A DNA stretch of 64,000 bases from Pelagibius sp050330205. Lineage in GTDB: Bacteria; Pseudomonadota; Alphaproteobacteria; Kiloniellales; Kiloniellaceae. Numbering within the stretch: position 1 is the stretch's first letter; every line of letters begins with the position of its first letter. The notes beneath the pieces are model-generated. The model was not told the DNA's origin. It was given only the letters and a program-made list of their open reading frames with translations, and did no database searches. Below are positions 62,467 to 64,000 of the stretch, one piece after another. The stretch covers positions 1 through 64,000 of the forward strand of contig JBHJOA010000029.1 of assembly GCA_050330205.1 (NCBI GenBank), given 5' to 3'. The position numbers and the translations under genes were made by a program.

Positions 62467-63039
62467 ATGCACGAGATGCCGGCGGTCATCACCCACAACT
62501 ATCACCCCGCGCGGGGCGCGCTGCAAAACCTCTGTTGCCTGCCGCGCGGCGAGGCCGAGGCGATCCTATCCGAGATCCGAGCCGCGGGCTTGGCGCGGCT
62601 GAGGCAAGACTATCTGGAGCGGCGGCTGGAGACCGAGCGCTGGTTGCTTGGCGAGTGCACCCGGAAGCTCGGCCCGCCGCACCTTGCCCACCCACTGTAC
62701 TTCTTCCTCGGCGATTTTGCCGACGGACTCGATCCGGCACGGCCAGCATCGCTCGTGATGCCGCTCGCAGTCCTACCACCTGACGTCGTCACTTTCACCT
62801 ACCCGGACAGCATGGCGAGCCTTCCTCTAGGTAAGGAGAGAGGCGATTCGGGTGATCGAAAGCCCTATCATGGCCAAGTCTTCACCCTCGCCGAGATCAA
62901 GGACGTGGTCGCAGCTTACGGCTTGCCCGGCGACCGCTGGAAAACCGACCCGCCGCTGTGTTACGACCGCTTCATCGAAGTGCAAGTCTGGGACGACCGG
63001 CCGGTGCGGGACTACCTGAAACAGCAGGCTGCTTCGTAA
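62467..63039 (+). CDS. Hypothetical protein
   Basis: From the ATG at 62467 the product has 190 residues (alternative starts at 62422 and 62476). It is soluble, begins MHEMPAVITHNYHPARGALQ, has an arginine- and glutamate-rich helix near 40-65 and a C-terminal YDRFIEVQVWDD strand. I do not recognise the family. Base composition is somewhat lower in GC toward its end, bordering the low-GC TIR gene, so it may be part of the same acquired segment. Confidence 0.65.
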   Translation: MHEMPAVITHNYHPARGALQNLCCLPRGEAEAILSEIRAAGLARLRQDYLERRLETERWLLGECTRKLGPPHLAHPLYFFLGDFADGLDPARPASLVMPLAVLPPDVVTFTYPDSMASLPLGKERGDSGDRKPYHGQVFTLAEIKDVVAAYGLPGDRWKTDPPLCYDRFIEVQVWDDRPVRDYLKQQAAS

Positions 63040-63117
63040 AAGCTCTCAGCCAACCCGGGCTATTTCGTCGTTGAGAAGCCCCGCGCCGAGTAGCGGCGGA
63101 TTCACTGTAGCACTGCT

Positions 63118-63987
63118 TCAGATGGCAGCGTCTCTAATTGCCGTTACTAGCTTCTTAGCCAAGGCCTCGATCCCAATGGACGAACTCAACCCAACTTTAT
63201 CCGCGAGGCGAGGGCTGTAGTTGTAAACCGCCTCCTTGCTCACGTTGTGCCAGATAGGAAGCATTACGTTGTTCTTCTCCAGGATCTCGCGAGTGAACAC
63301 CGAGTCAAATTCTGCCTTGGTCCAACCTTCGTTTGACAGGAAATGAGGTGAAAGAACAATTACACACTTTCTTGAACTCTTCAGGCCATCTTCAATCTTT
63401 GCCCTAAGACTGTCGCCAACTTTCAGAGAAAACTCATCATACCAGACAGGACACATCATGTTCATGAGCGCATAGGCTAGCCCACGGACAAGATCATCCT
63501 TATCCCTAGAATCATGGCAAATGAAAGCTAACGGCTTCTCGTATTCTGAACGCTTCATCGCATATTGCCTATCGCGAACTACGACGTGAAACCCGCGCTG
63601 TTGCCCAAGTTTCATGACCTGCGCCTTGGAGGCCGCATCCAGTAGCTCATCTATGTAGATGAAGATGCGCTTAGTGAAAACGAGCGTGTCTGAGCGCATT
63701 CCCTCATTCAGATCAGAAAAGGTCATCTCAGCCAATATCCCGTCACCATCAGATTTCAGGATACAAGCGTTTGTTTCGGGAGAGTCGAGAATTAGGGGAA
63801 TGGCGCTCGAGTCTGAACCTTGGGGAACGTAGAAGAACCAGTACCTCGCGTTTCCCACAAAGTCGTACGCAATCTTGGCGATGATCGAACCTAGTTCAGA
63901 ACCCCTTGTGTCAGAGATATTCCACTCGCCGTGGAGCGTAAGGGATCTAGGGTCTGTGTCGAAGTACTCTCGTATCGTTGCCATCAT
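63118..63987 (-). CDS. TIR-domain protein with unrecognised N-terminal domain
   Basis: The 289-residue protein has a C-terminal TIR domain (about 151-285): KPLAFICHDSRDKDDLVRGL as the first strand, CPVWYDEFSLKVGDSLRAKI as the BB-loop region, CVIVLSPHFLSNEGWTKAEF with E226 in the W-x3-E position of catalytic NADase TIRs, and VMLPIWHNVS. Bacterial TIR proteins often degrade NAD or make cyclic ADP-ribose variants in phage defence. The N-terminal 150 residues are alpha/beta but match nothing I recognise. Codon use is distinctly AT-richer than all other genes here, indicating transfer. Two ATG codons (63987, 63984) are possible. No partner gene is visible before the window ends. Confidence 0.88.
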   Translation of the reverse strand: MMATIREYFDTDPRSLTLHGEWNISDTRGSELGSIIAKIAYDFVGNARYWFFYVPQGSDSSAIPLILDSPETNACILKSDGDGILAEMTFSDLNEGMRSDTLVFTKRIFIYIDELLDAASKAQVMKLGQQRGFHVVVRDRQYAMKRSEYEKPLAFICHDSRDKDDLVRGLAYALMNMMCPVWYDEFSLKVGDSLRAKIEDGLKSSRKCVIVLSPHFLSNEGWTKAEFDSVFTREILEKNNVMLPIWHNVSKEAVYNYSPRLADKVGLSSSIGIEALAKKLVTAIRDAAI

Positions 63988-64000
63988 GCCTCCGTTCCAA

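Noticed and set aside
63118..63987. Assignment of the TIR protein to a named system such as Thoeris or CBASS
   Set aside because: No ThsA, cyclase, CapV or Argonaute-like gene is visible next to it; the partner region lies beyond the window.

Overview
The window looks like the chromosome of a high-GC alphaproteobacterium, most likely Rhodospirillales-like. The grounds are very GC-rich third codon positions, the ABC-type glycerol uptake operon arranged as in rhizobia, several genes of typical alphaproteobacterial type (D-erythronate dehydrogenase, DUF1194, DUF2160, ligase-associated Lhr helicase with PdeM), and GC-rich intergenic palindromes of the kind common in that class. I see no rRNA or tRNA gene, insertion sequence, integrase, CRISPR array or prophage module. 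Taxon placement is inference from gene content only.

Layout. 1-7.8 kb: the 3' end of xsc (sulfoacetaldehyde acetyltransferase), a VOC protein, an SLC13-type anion transporter, a PAS/HAMP sensor kinase without a visible response regulator, and envelope or lipoprotein genes. 8.3-12.5 kb: a three-gene surface-fibre module (DUF4402 secreted subunit, PapD-like chaperone, large usher-like barrel protein), preceded by an AT-rich regulatory region and containing a hairpin between subunit and chaperone. 12.5-20.1 kb and 23.3-25.8 kb: sugar and sugar-acid catabolism (aldose 1-epimerase, SMP-30 lactonase, beta-hydroxyacid dehydrogenase, FAH-type hydrolase, 2-hydroxyacid dehydrogenase, DenD, DgoK, DgoA, IlvD/EDD dehydratase, SDR). 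These could supply both a phosphorylative 2-keto-3-deoxygalactonate branch and a non-phosphorylative diketo branch. Between them sit a ParA-type ATPase overlapping a CYTH-CHAD protein and a SixA-like phosphatase, a combination that suggests polyphosphate- or granule-linked biology.

26-34 kb: mixed housekeeping genes, including a homocysteine methyltransferase family protein, an EamA transporter, N-formylglutamate amidohydrolase, a GloB-like hydrolase, a degenerate isochorismatase-like protein, a membrane-fused spermidine synthase-like protein and a DUF427-adenylate cyclase fusion. 34-42.7 kb: glpR and the operon glpD-S-T-P-Q-U-V, with palindromic operator candidates before glpR and glpD and a strong terminator at the end; glycerol kinase is not in the window. 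42.7-56 kb: a trypsin-fold protein that has lost its catalytic triad, a LOG-like protein, DinB, photolyase, fasciclin, PdeM-Lhr repair genes, a TPP enzyme, a CBS protein and DUF1194. 56.7-61.5 kb: a tight operon of FAH hydrolase, NMT1-type ABC importer and Ldh-family dehydrogenase. The right edge holds a clearly lower-GC gene for a TIR-domain protein with an unrecognised N-terminal domain, a likely acquired defence-type effector.

Most interesting candidates: the DUF4402 chaperone-usher-like module, the ParA/CYTH-CHAD pair, the DUF427-cyclase fusion with a four-cysteine insert, the inactive protease-like lipoprotein, and the edge-located TIR protein.
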